From contig NZ_JAKCFB010000035.1 in NCBI RefSeq assembly GCF_024198235.1, forward strand, positions 1 to 64,000: DNA of 64,000 nucleotides, given 5' to 3'. The position numbers and the translations under genes were made by a program. Of this stretch, positions 17,993 through 29,527 are shown piece after piece (positions within the stretch are counted from its first letter, which is position 1; every line of letters starts with the position of its first letter). The notes below the pieces were generated by a model, which worked only from the letters and a program-made list of their open reading frames with translations, searched no databases and was not told the DNA's origin. The stretch comes from Myxococcus dinghuensis. GTDB taxonomy: Bacteria > Myxococcota > Myxococcia > Myxococcales > Myxococcaceae.

Positions 17993-18184
17993 GGGGACGC
18001 CGTTCTGCGCGAGAAGGCGCGCGAGTGGGCGCCAAAGGTGTCCTGGCCGTCGGTCCTGCAAACCCTCCCGAACGGATGAGGGAACCAGCGAATGGACGAC
18101 AGCGTGAGGGCGTCATGGCCCCGGTGCGTGAGCCGTGCCTCGCGACGGCGAGCACGGCTCACGGATCCCCGGCGACGCGGAGGC

Positions 18185-19645
18185 TCAGAACGGGCTGTCC
18201 GCCCCGCGCGTGGCCAGCACCGACACGCCGCCGGAGAGGTACGCGTCGATGGACTTCGCCGCCTCGCGTCCGTCCGACAGCGCCCAGACGATGAGGCTCG
18301 CGCCCCGGCTGGCGTCACCCGCGCAGAACACGCCGTCCGCGGACGTCGCGAAGCGGGTGTCCACCTGCACGGTGCCGCGCGGCGACAGCGCCACGCCCAG
18401 CTCGTCCACGAGGCCCGTCGTCTCCGGGCCGGTGAAGCCCATGGCCAGGATGAGCAGGTCGACCTCCATCGTCGTCTCCGAGCCCGGGACCTCCACCAGC
18501 CTCGGCGCGCTGCCCACGGCGCGCTGCACCTCCACCTTCACGGCGTGCAGCGCCTCGAGTCGACCGTTCGCCCCGCTCAGGTGCTTCGTCATCATCGCGA
18601 AGGCGCGCTCGCCGCCTTCCTCCTGGCTGGAGGAGGTCCGGAAGATGAACGGCCACTTCGGCCACGGGTTGTCGCCCGCGCGCAGGGGGGGCGGGGCGGG
18701 GAACAGCTCCACCTGGTGAACGCTCTTCGCGCCCTGGCGCAGCGCCGTGCCCAGGCAGTCCGAGCCCGTGTCGCCGCCACCGAGGATGACCACCCGCTTG
18801 CCCGCCGCGTCCAGTCGCGCCTGCTGCTCGCCCTGGCCTTCGACCCGCCGGTTCTGGTGCTCCAGGTACTCCATGGCCTGCACCACGCCGGAGAGCTCCC
18901 GTCCAGGGACCTCCAGCTCGCGGGCCTTGCGCGCGCCCATGGCCAGGAGGAGGGCGTCATGTCGCCCGCGCAGCTCGCGGAAGCCCAGCGCGCCGCCCAC
19001 GTCCACGCCGGTGCGGAACACCACGCCCTCGGCCTCCATCAAGGCCAGGCGTCGCTCCACCACCGACTTCTCCAGCTTGAAGTCGGGGATGCCGTAGCGC
19101 AGCAGGCCGCCCGCTCGCGCGTCGCGCTCGTACACGGTGACACTGTGCCCGGCCGCGTTGAGCTGTGCCGCGGCCGCCAGGCCCGCGGGACCGGAGCCCA
19201 CCACGCCCACCGTGCGGCCGGTGCGGCGCGCGGGCGGGCGGGGCTTCACCCAGCCCTCGGCGAAGGCGCGGTCGGAGATCTCCTTCTCCATCTGCTCGAT
19301 GGTCACCGCGTCGCGGTCGATGGCCAGCACGCACGCGGCCTCGCACGGCGCCGGGCACAGCCGCCCCGTCATCTCCGGGAACGTGTTGGTGCGGCTGAGG
19401 ACCTCGTACGCCTCGCGCCAGCGTCCTCGGAACACCGCCTCGTTGAAGTCGGGGATGAGGTTCCCCAGGGGACACCCCTGGTGGCAGAAGGGGACGCCAC
19501 AGTCCATGCAGCGTCCGGCCTGGCGCTTCGCCTCGTCCGGCGCGAGCGGGAGGGCGAACTCGCGGAAGTCCCCGAGCCGCTCCTGCTTCTCGCGCTTGTG
19601 CGCGTGGACGCGGCCCCACTCCATGAATCCAGTCGGCTTGCCCAT
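18185..19645 (-). CDS. gltD: Glutamate synthase (NADPH) small subunit
   Basis: This 486-residue protein supplies electrons from NADPH to the large subunit for glutamate synthesis from glutamine and 2-oxoglutarate. The N-terminal cysteine clusters (RCMDCGVPFCHQGCPLGN and CPAPCEAACV) bind two 4Fe-4S centres. The FAD site is GVVGSGPAGLAAAAQL at about residues 150-165, and the NADPH site is VVILGGGDTGSDCLG. Length is normal for GltD. It begins 3 bp after the gltB stop, so the pair forms one operon. Confidence 0.97.
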   Translation of the reverse strand: MGKPTGFMEWGRVHAHKREKQERLGDFREFALPLAPDEAKRQAGRCMDCGVPFCHQGCPLGNLIPDFNEAVFRGRWREAYEVLSRTNTFPEMTGRLCPAPCEAACVLAIDRDAVTIEQMEKEISDRAFAEGWVKPRPPARRTGRTVGVVGSGPAGLAAAAQLNAAGHSVTVYERDARAGGLLRYGIPDFKLEKSVVERRLALMEAEGVVFRTGVDVGGALGFRELRGRHDALLLAMGARKARELEVPGRELSGVVQAMEYLEHQNRRVEGQGEQQARLDAAGKRVVILGGGDTGSDCLGTALRQGAKSVHQVELFPAPPPLRAGDNPWPKWPFIFRTSSSQEEGGERAFAMMTKHLSGANGRLEALHAVKVEVQRAVGSAPRLVEVPGSETTMEVDLLILAMGFTGPETTGLVDELGVALSPRGTVQVDTRFATSADGVFCAGDASRGASLIVWALSDGREAAKSIDAYLSGGVSVLATRGADSPF

Positions 19646-19648
19646 GGC

Positions 19649-24217
<4,569 letters not shown>

Positions 24218-24539
24218 CAACTTCCCCCTTTCCCGCCTGACGCGGGTGGTCATCGCTGTGTCCCCTCAGGCTAACGCGACGCGTTGCGTGCCGTAAAGAC
24301 GGTCTCTGCCGAGGGAGCGCCAGTCGGGTGGATCAGCAAGGGGCCGTCCCGGCCGTCCGCGGGGGCGAGTTCGGCGTCGCCTTGCCGTCGGAGGGCGGCC
24401 TGGGAGGGAGGGGCGGAGGCGTCCCCGGGGGCTCGCTCGGGCCGCTTTGGTCCGCGCCCGTCGCGGCGTGATTCGTTAAGAAGCGGCGCGGGCGAGGTCG
24501 CGTGTGTCGCGCGGCGTCAAGCCCTCGAGGACACCCCCC
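24218..24539. other. Divergent gltB / Nudix intergenic region
   Basis: This 322-bp gap must hold both divergent promoters. I looked for a sigma-54 -24/-12 box, an inverted-repeat operator and a riboswitch-like fold, and saw none that convinced me. Confidence 0.4.
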
Positions 24540-25028
24540 ATGCCGCATACCCCCATCATCGGCACCCTCGGCTACGTGATGTCGCCGGACCGGCAGCGCG
24601 TGCTGATGATCCACCGCAACGCGCGCCCCGACGACGCGCACCTGGGCAAGTACAACGGCCTGGGCGGGAAGATGGACCGCGGCGAGGACGTGGCGGCCTG
24701 CATGCGCCGGGAGCTGCGCGAGGAGGCCGGCATCGAGGTCACCCGCATGGTGCTGCGCGGCACCCTCTCCTGGCCCGGCTTCGGCAAGCAGGGCGAGGAC
24801 TGGCTCGGCTTCGTCTTCCGCATCGACGCCTTCGAGGGCACGCCGCTCGAGCGCAACCCGGAGGGCTCCCTCTCCTGGGTCCCCCTGTCGGCGCTCCCCT
24901 CGCTGCCCATGTGGGACGGGGATCGCCACTTCCTGCCGCTCGTGTTCGATGACGACGAGCGGGTGTTTCACGGAGTCATGCCGTATTCCGGAGGGCGCGC
25001 GGTGAGCTGGAGTTACACGCGTTTGTGA
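24540..25028 (+). CDS. Nudix hydrolase, MutT/MTH1-like
   Basis: This 162-residue protein has a perfect Nudix box (G-x5-E-x7-RE-x2-EE-x-G), visible as GGKMDRGE, then CMRRELREEAGI. The preceding segment GKYNGLGGK and the length resemble MTH1-type 8-oxo-dGTP diphosphatases, which remove oxidised nucleotides before they enter DNA. Substrate specificity cannot be proven from sequence alone. The start chosen is ATG 24540, with GAGG 9 bases upstream; an in-frame GTG at 24504 would add 12 residues. It is transcribed alone and divergently from gltB. Confidence 0.9.
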   Translation: MPHTPIIGTLGYVMSPDRQRVLMIHRNARPDDAHLGKYNGLGGKMDRGEDVAACMRRELREEAGIEVTRMVLRGTLSWPGFGKQGEDWLGFVFRIDAFEGTPLERNPEGSLSWVPLSALPSLPMWDGDRHFLPLVFDDDERVFHGVMPYSGGRAVSWSYTRL

Positions 25029-25050
25029 TGGCGCGCTGTCCGCTCAGGCA

Positions 25051-25075
25051 ATGCTGCGCGTGCGAGCGCAGGCAT
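25051..25075 (+). terminator. Hairpin after the Nudix gene
   Basis: CTGCGC (25054-25059) pairs with GCGCAG (25066-25071) across a 6-base loop. ATG/CAT extend the stem on the outside with one bulged G. It lies 22 bp after the Nudix stop. Confidence 0.45.
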
Positions 25076-25161
25076 GTTTCATGGGGAGCGTCTCGACAGC
25101 GAATGCTTGCGCGTTGACGACGACGGCTGGGGACGGGTAGTCCTGGCGCCACCACGAGAGT

Positions 25162-25180
25162 GAGAATGATTATCAATTTC
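25162..25180 (+). promoter_or_regulatory. Fur box
   Basis: GAGAATGATTATCAATTTC matches the classical 19-bp Fur consensus at 15 of 19 positions and is an AT-rich island in very GC-rich DNA. It sits 24 bp upstream of the small ORF start at 25205 and about 175 bp upstream of the PepSY gene. This is where a Fur repressor would block transcription when iron is plentiful. Confidence 0.8.
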
Positions 25181-25204
25181 GAGCAACCGTCCCTGGGGGG
25201 CGCC

Positions 25205-25342
25205 ATGGCGTCGGCGCAGCCGTCCTGGAGGGGCGCGCCGCGGAACACGCGGAGCCTCCGCTCCATCCCCGCGCTCGACGAGGTCGCCCTCGCGGCGGTC
25301 CGGGGCATCGTCGAACTTCCTGTCCAGTCCTCCCTGAAGTGA
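25205..25342 (+). CDS. Small ORF under the Fur box (45 residues)
   Basis: This ORF starts at ATG 25205 with a GGGGGG run about 4 bases upstream. It ends in a TGA at 25340-25342 that overlaps an in-frame GTG start of the PepSY gene (GTGA). Of its 45 codons, 42 end in G or C while second positions are far less GC-rich, the pattern expected of a real gene here. The product (MASAQPSWRGAPRNTRSLRS then a more hydrophobic C-terminus) matches no family I know; it is not HemP. It may be a leader peptide or a small iron-response protein. The alternative is chance reading frame in leader DNA. Confidence 0.4.
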   Translation: MASAQPSWRGAPRNTRSLRSIPALDEVALAAVRGIVELPVQSSLK

Positions 25343-25353
25343 AGCCGCCCGCC

Positions 25354-26670
25354 ATGTCCCTTCCTCTGCGCAAGCCGTTGTTCTGGATCCACCTGGTCGT
25401 CGGAATCGTCGCGGGCCTCGTCGTGGCCATCATGTCCATCACGGGCGTGGCGATCGCGTTCGAGTCCCAGGTGCTGTCGTGGGCGGAGTCCGAGGCGCGC
25501 ACGGTGGCGGCCCCCCCGGGCGAGGTGAAGCGCCTGCCGGTGGAGGAGCTGCTGGCGAAGGTCCGCGCGGCGAAGCCCGACGCGCAGGTGTCCGGCGTGA
25601 CGGTGTATCCGGCGCCGACGTCCGCCGTCCTGGTGAGCCTGGGCCGCACCAGCGGCGTCTACGTCAATCCCTACACGGGCGAGGTCCGCGAGGGCGGCGC
25701 GCAGGGCTGGCGCGACTTCTTCCACTTCATGGAGGAGTGGCACCGGTGGCTGGCCACCGCGGGCGACAACCGCCCCACCGGAAAGCTCATCACCGGTGTG
25801 AGCAACGTGAGCTTCCTGTTCCTGGCGCTCTCCGGGCTCTACCTCTGGTTCCCTCGCAAGTGGTCGCTCAAGCAGCTGCGGCCCATCGTCTGGTTCCGGC
25901 GCGGGCTCAAGGGCAAGGCGCGCGACTTCAACTGGCACAACGTCATCGGCTTGTGGTCGGTGCCCGTGCTCGTCGTGGTGACGGCGTCGGCCATGGTCAT
26001 CTCGTTCAAGTGGGCATCGGACTTCACCTACACCGTGACGGGGAACACGCCGCCGGCGCAGCAGGGCCCCGGGGGCTCCGCGGGCGTCAAGGTGGATGCG
26101 CCCTCGTCGGAGACCCGGCGGCTGCCGCTGGAGCCGTTGTTCGCGACGGCGCAGCAGGCGATGCCGGCGTGGGAGAGCATCACGTACCGGCTTCCGAGCC
26201 CGCCGCGTGGCGCCGGGCCGAAGCCGGAGGGACAACAGGGCGAGGCGAACGGCCCGCGCGGCCAGCAGGGGGAGCGCGATGGAAAGAAGGACGCCGCACC
26301 CCAGGCTGATTCGAGCGCACAGGGGCGCGACGCCGGCAAGGTGGACGCGGTGACCCTCAGCGTCCGCGAGCGGGACGGCTGGCCGTACTTCGCGTCCACG
26401 CAGCTGTCGATGAATCCCTTCTCGGGAGAGCTTGCGAAGCGCGAGGGCTACGCGGACTTCAACAGTGGCCGCAAGCTCCGCACCTGGCTGCGCTTCCTCC
26501 ACACGGGGGAGGCGCTCGGGTGGCCGGGGCAGCTCATCGCCGCCATCGCCTCACTCGGCGGCGTCTTCCTCGTCTGGACCGGCCTCGCGCTCGCCTGGAG
26601 GCGCTTCTTCCCACGCCGCCAGGCGCGAACCACAGCCTCGGAGCAGGAGGGGCCGGAGCCCGTGGCCTAG
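25354..26670 (+). CDS. PepSY-domain membrane protein, iron-regulated
   Basis: This 438-residue protein of the PepSY-associated membrane family has four predicted membrane helices. The first is at about 10-33, two more surround LITGVSNVSFLFLALSGLYL and NWHNVIGLWSVPVLVVVTAS, and the last is near 390-410. PepSY-like periplasmic segments lie between them, with a Gln/Gly-rich low-complexity insert (about 290-330). Conserved His residues in the helices (HRWL, NWHN) fit the idea that the family carries electrons or haem for reductive iron release from siderophores. The Fur box upstream supports an iron-uptake role. No TonB-dependent receptor is adjacent. The start could instead be GTG 25339, overlapping the small ORF stop. 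Confidence 0.9.
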   Translation: MSLPLRKPLFWIHLVVGIVAGLVVAIMSITGVAIAFESQVLSWAESEARTVAAPPGEVKRLPVEELLAKVRAAKPDAQVSGVTVYPAPTSAVLVSLGRTSGVYVNPYTGEVREGGAQGWRDFFHFMEEWHRWLATAGDNRPTGKLITGVSNVSFLFLALSGLYLWFPRKWSLKQLRPIVWFRRGLKGKARDFNWHNVIGLWSVPVLVVVTASAMVISFKWASDFTYTVTGNTPPAQQGPGGSAGVKVDAPSSETRRLPLEPLFATAQQAMPAWESITYRLPSPPRGAGPKPEGQQGEANGPRGQQGERDGKKDAAPQADSSAQGRDAGKVDAVTLSVRERDGWPYFASTQLSMNPFSGELAKREGYADFNSGRKLRTWLRFLHTGEALGWPGQLIAAIASLGGVFLVWTGLALAWRRFFPRRQARTTASEQEGPEPVA

Positions 26671-26686
26671 CCGACGACGGCGGCGT

Positions 26687-26717
26687 GGCCCACGACCTCC
26701 CGAGGAGGCCGTGGGCC
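26687..26717. terminator. Strong bidirectional hairpin
   Basis: GGCCCACG (26687-26694) pairs with CGTGGGCC (26710-26717). CCTCC (26696-26700) pairs with GGAGG (26704-26708) inside, with one A.C mismatch and a 3-base loop. It lies in the 62-bp gap between the convergent PepSY and DEAD-box genes and can serve both. No T tract. Confidence 0.75.
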
Positions 26718-26732
26718 GAGCCCTGACGGCGC

Positions 26733-28484
26733 TCAGCCCCGGTCCTTGCGGACCTGCACCTTGCGTCCGCGGATGGTCGCGGACTTCAGCGCGGCGATGA
26801 CCCGGTTGGCGTCCGCCTCCGGGACCTCCACCAGCGAGAAGCTGTCGGTGATCTGGATGGCGCCGATGCGCGACGACTCCAGGCCGGCCTCGCCGGCGAT
26901 CGCACCCACCAGGTCCGCGGGACGCATGCCCGCCTGACGACCGGCGCCGATCCACAGCCGGGCGATGTCCCATTCAGGCTCGGCGCCCGTGGGCCGCCGG
27001 GGCGGCCGGGCACCCGGAGGGCCCGCGCGTCCGGCCGGGGCGGCGCCCGGGCGACCCGGGCGCTCGAAGCGTCCGGCCGCCCGGTCGGGCTTGCCGCGCT
27101 TCTCCTGGGGCGGCGCCACGGTGGGGATCTCCTCCTCCTCCTTGGCGCGTCCCTCGTCCTGGGACTCCTGGTAGAGCTTCACGGCGGCCGCCGCGATGTC
27201 GAGCGGCTCGAACTCGCTGGCCAGGTCCTCCACGCTGCTGCGGAACGCGTCGAGTCCACCGGCGACCAGCGTCTCGCGCAGCGTCGCGCGCAACATCTCC
27301 TGCTTCTTCGCGCGCAGGTCCGCCACGGTGGGGACGGTGGCCACCTCGATGCGCTGGCCGGTGACGCGCTCGATGTTGCGCAACAGCCGGTGCTCGCGCG
27401 GCTCGACCAGGGTGATGGCCACGCCCTCGCGCCCCGCGCGGCCCGTGCGGCCGATGCGGTGCACGTACGCCTCCGGCGCGTTGGGCACGTCGAAGTTCAC
27501 CACGTGCGACAGCCGGGGGATGTCCAGGCCGCGGGCCGCCACGTCGGTGGCCACGAGCAGGTCCGTGCCGTGGGACTTGAGCTGCTTGATGACGCGGTCG
27601 CGCTGCTCCTGCGTCATGCCGCCGTGGAGCGCGTGGGAGCGCCAGCCACGCCCGTTGAGGGACACGGCGAGGTCGTCCACCTCCGTGCGGGTGCGGCAGA
27701 AGATGATGGCGGCGGTGGGGGACTCCACGTCGAGCAGGCGGCTGAGCGTGGCGATCTTGAACGCGCGCGGGACGACGTACGCGGTCTGGCGGATGCGGGG
27801 CAGCTCACCCGGCTCCACCTTCTCCTTGGCGATGCGCACGCGCACCGGCTCGTGCATGTGCCGCTCGGCGATGCTGGCGATGCGCGGGGGGAGGGTGGCG
27901 GAGAACAGGGCCGTCTGCCGGTCCTCGGGCGTCTCGGAGAGGATGGCCTCCAGGTCGTCCGCGAAGCCCATGTCGAGCATCTCGTCCGCCTCGTCGAGGA
28001 CGACGGTGCGCACGTTCTCGAGCTGGAGCGTGCCCCGGCGCAGGTGGTCCAGCGCCCGGCCGGGGGTGGCCACGACGACGTCCACGCCGCGCTTGAGCAC
28101 GCGCAACTGCTGCCCGATGACCTGACCGCCGTACAGCGGCAGCACCGTGGCGCCCAGCTTCTGGCCGTAGCGGTGGATGGCCTCGGAGACCTGCATGGCC
28201 AGCTCGCGCGTGGGGACCAGCACCAGGGCGCTGGTGGCGTGCGGGCCACTCTCACCGGGCGTCAGGTGGTGGAGCAGGGGGAGGGAGAAGGCCGCCGTCT
28301 TCCCGGTGCCGGTGGCGGCGATGCCCAGCAGGTCCTTTCCCGCGAGCAGCGGCGGGAGGGAGGCGTGCTGGATGGGGGTGGGCTCCTCGTAACCGAGGGC
28401 ACTGAGCGCCTCCACGAGCTGCGGCTTGAGGCCCAGGGACTCGAAGGTGGCGTCGGGGGACGCGGACGGCGGGACGGAAGTCAC
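26733..28484 (-). CDS. DEAD-box ATP-dependent RNA helicase
   Basis: The protein has the full set of DEAD-box motifs: Q motif (YEEPTPIQ), Walker A ATGTGKT, PTRELA, the DEAD box (VVLDEADEMLDMGF), SAT (FSATLP), and the helicase C motifs ATDVAARGLDI and HRIGRTGRAGR. The C-terminus has an acidic stretch, then an Arg/Gly/Pro-rich linker (about 480-520), then a DbpA-type RNA-binding domain with VGAIAGEAGLESSRIG. This architecture fits DeaD/CshA-type helicases in ribosome assembly and cold response. The start is uncertain: GTG 28484 begins just before conserved sequence, but the frame is open to 28577 and neither start has a clear ribosome site. Confidence 0.93.
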   Translation of the reverse strand: MTSVPPSASPDATFESLGLKPQLVEALSALGYEEPTPIQHASLPPLLAGKDLLGIAATGTGKTAAFSLPLLHHLTPGESGPHATSALVLVPTRELAMQVSEAIHRYGQKLGATVLPLYGGQVIGQQLRVLKRGVDVVVATPGRALDHLRRGTLQLENVRTVVLDEADEMLDMGFADDLEAILSETPEDRQTALFSATLPPRIASIAERHMHEPVRVRIAKEKVEPGELPRIRQTAYVVPRAFKIATLSRLLDVESPTAAIIFCRTRTEVDDLAVSLNGRGWRSHALHGGMTQEQRDRVIKQLKSHGTDLLVATDVAARGLDIPRLSHVVNFDVPNAPEAYVHRIGRTGRAGREGVAITLVEPREHRLLRNIERVTGQRIEVATVPTVADLRAKKQEMLRATLRETLVAGGLDAFRSSVEDLASEFEPLDIAAAAVKLYQESQDEGRAKEEEEIPTVAPPQEKRGKPDRAAGRFERPGRPGAAPAGRAGPPGARPPRRPTGAEPEWDIARLWIGAGRQAGMRPADLVGAIAGEAGLESSRIGAIQITDSFSLVEVPEADANRVIAALKSATIRGRKVQVRKDRG

Positions 28485-28601
28485 GGGCGGGCTTGTACCA
28501 TCGGCTCCCTCCCTCGTGGCTCGAAGAATCGCCGGAGTGTCCCGCACGGAGCGTCTTTCCGGCGGGCCCCTCGCCACGCCTGCTCGCCTGGTCCCCGGTT
28601 C

Positions 28602-29447
28602 TCAGGGGTCGGGAACCCCCATCCAGGTCACCTCCTGGAGGAGCTTTCCGGTGACACGGAAGACGGCGAAGGCCCCGGGGCCCTCCTCGACGCTGGACAG
28701 GCAGCACACGCGGGAGCGGACATCCTCCGCGTGCTCCACCCAGCCTCGATAGGGCCGGTGCAGGTGGCCGCAGAGTACGAGCCGGGGTCTGAGCGCGTCC
28801 ACGAGCAGCCGCGCGTAGGGGTTGCCCACGTCCTCGGGGCTCGGGCTGCGGCGTCGCCCCTGGAAGGCCGCCCCGTCCTTGGCCGCGATGACGCCGGAGG
28901 GCCAGTCGTGCAGGAGCAGGACGTCCGCCGAGCCCGCCTCCATCGCCCGCTCGACGTCCTCCTCGGTGAAGAACGTGAAGTCCCTGTTGGAGACGCTGCC
29001 CAGTCGGGACAGGGGTGGGCGCCGCCGCGTGAAGGCGGCCTCGTCGTGGATGCCGGACAGCCCCACCACCCGCACCCCGCCCAGGTCCAGGGCCCGCACC
29101 CGGCCCAGGTAGTGGCAGTTCGTGGTCAGCTCGAAGCCCTCGGGCGCGGTGTCGAGGTAGCCATAGGGCTCGTGGTTCCCCCCGATGAAGTACACCGGCC
29201 AGGGGAAACGGCGACGCTGCTGGTGGTACGCCGCGAAGTCGCCCAACTGCTTGTAGCGCGCGGGCGCGGACATGGTGGCGAGGTCGGCTTCGCTCCGGTG
29301 GGGCTCGAAGTCCCCGACCTGGAGGACGAAGGCCAGCTCCCGGCGGGCATGCCGCGTCCAGGCCTGGAGCTCGCGCACCATCCGGTCCATGTGCCCATGC
29401 ACGTCACCGACGGCGGCGAAGTAGCGCTCTTCGGGCAGGGGGGACAT
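28602..29447 (-). CDS. Calcineurin-like metallophosphoesterase
   Basis: This 281-residue protein has the metallophosphoesterase motifs in order: GDVHGHMDRM (residues 14-23), VGDFEPH in place of GDxxDRG, GGNHEPYGYL for GNHE, and GHLHRPY near the C-terminus. It is soluble, without a signal peptide. The family hydrolyses phosphomonoesters or diesters with a two-metal centre; the substrate here is unknown. The short GDF motif without a second Asp-Arg pair places it among the small single-domain members rather than protein phosphatases. It lies between the DEAD-box gene and the PLD-fusion gene, all on the minus strand. Confidence 0.87.
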   Translation of the reverse strand: MSPLPEERYFAAVGDVHGHMDRMVRELQAWTRHARRELAFVLQVGDFEPHRSEADLATMSAPARYKQLGDFAAYHQQRRRFPWPVYFIGGNHEPYGYLDTAPEGFELTTNCHYLGRVRALDLGGVRVVGLSGIHDEAAFTRRRPPLSRLGSVSNRDFTFFTEEDVERAMEAGSADVLLLHDWPSGVIAAKDGAAFQGRRRSPSPEDVGNPYARLLVDALRPRLVLCGHLHRPYRGWVEHAEDVRSRVCCLSSVEEGPGAFAVFRVTGKLLQEVTWMGVPDP

Positions 29448-29527
29448 GGTCGGTTCCGATGATGGCGTGGGGCGTGGGGCGCCGCCAGGGACGGTCGGCG
29501 CACGGCTCGCTGACGCGTGGAGGCGAG

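Noticed and set aside
18062-18184. Possible short gene or RNA between gltD and the ELWxxDGT-repeat gene.
   Set aside because: No consistent codon bias, hairpin or promoter was found.
25160-25204. An upstream extension of the small ORF starting at GTG 25160 or ATG 25166.
   Set aside because: Those starts lie before or inside the Fur box, where transcription is expected to begin, and lack a ribosome site; ATG 25205 fits better.
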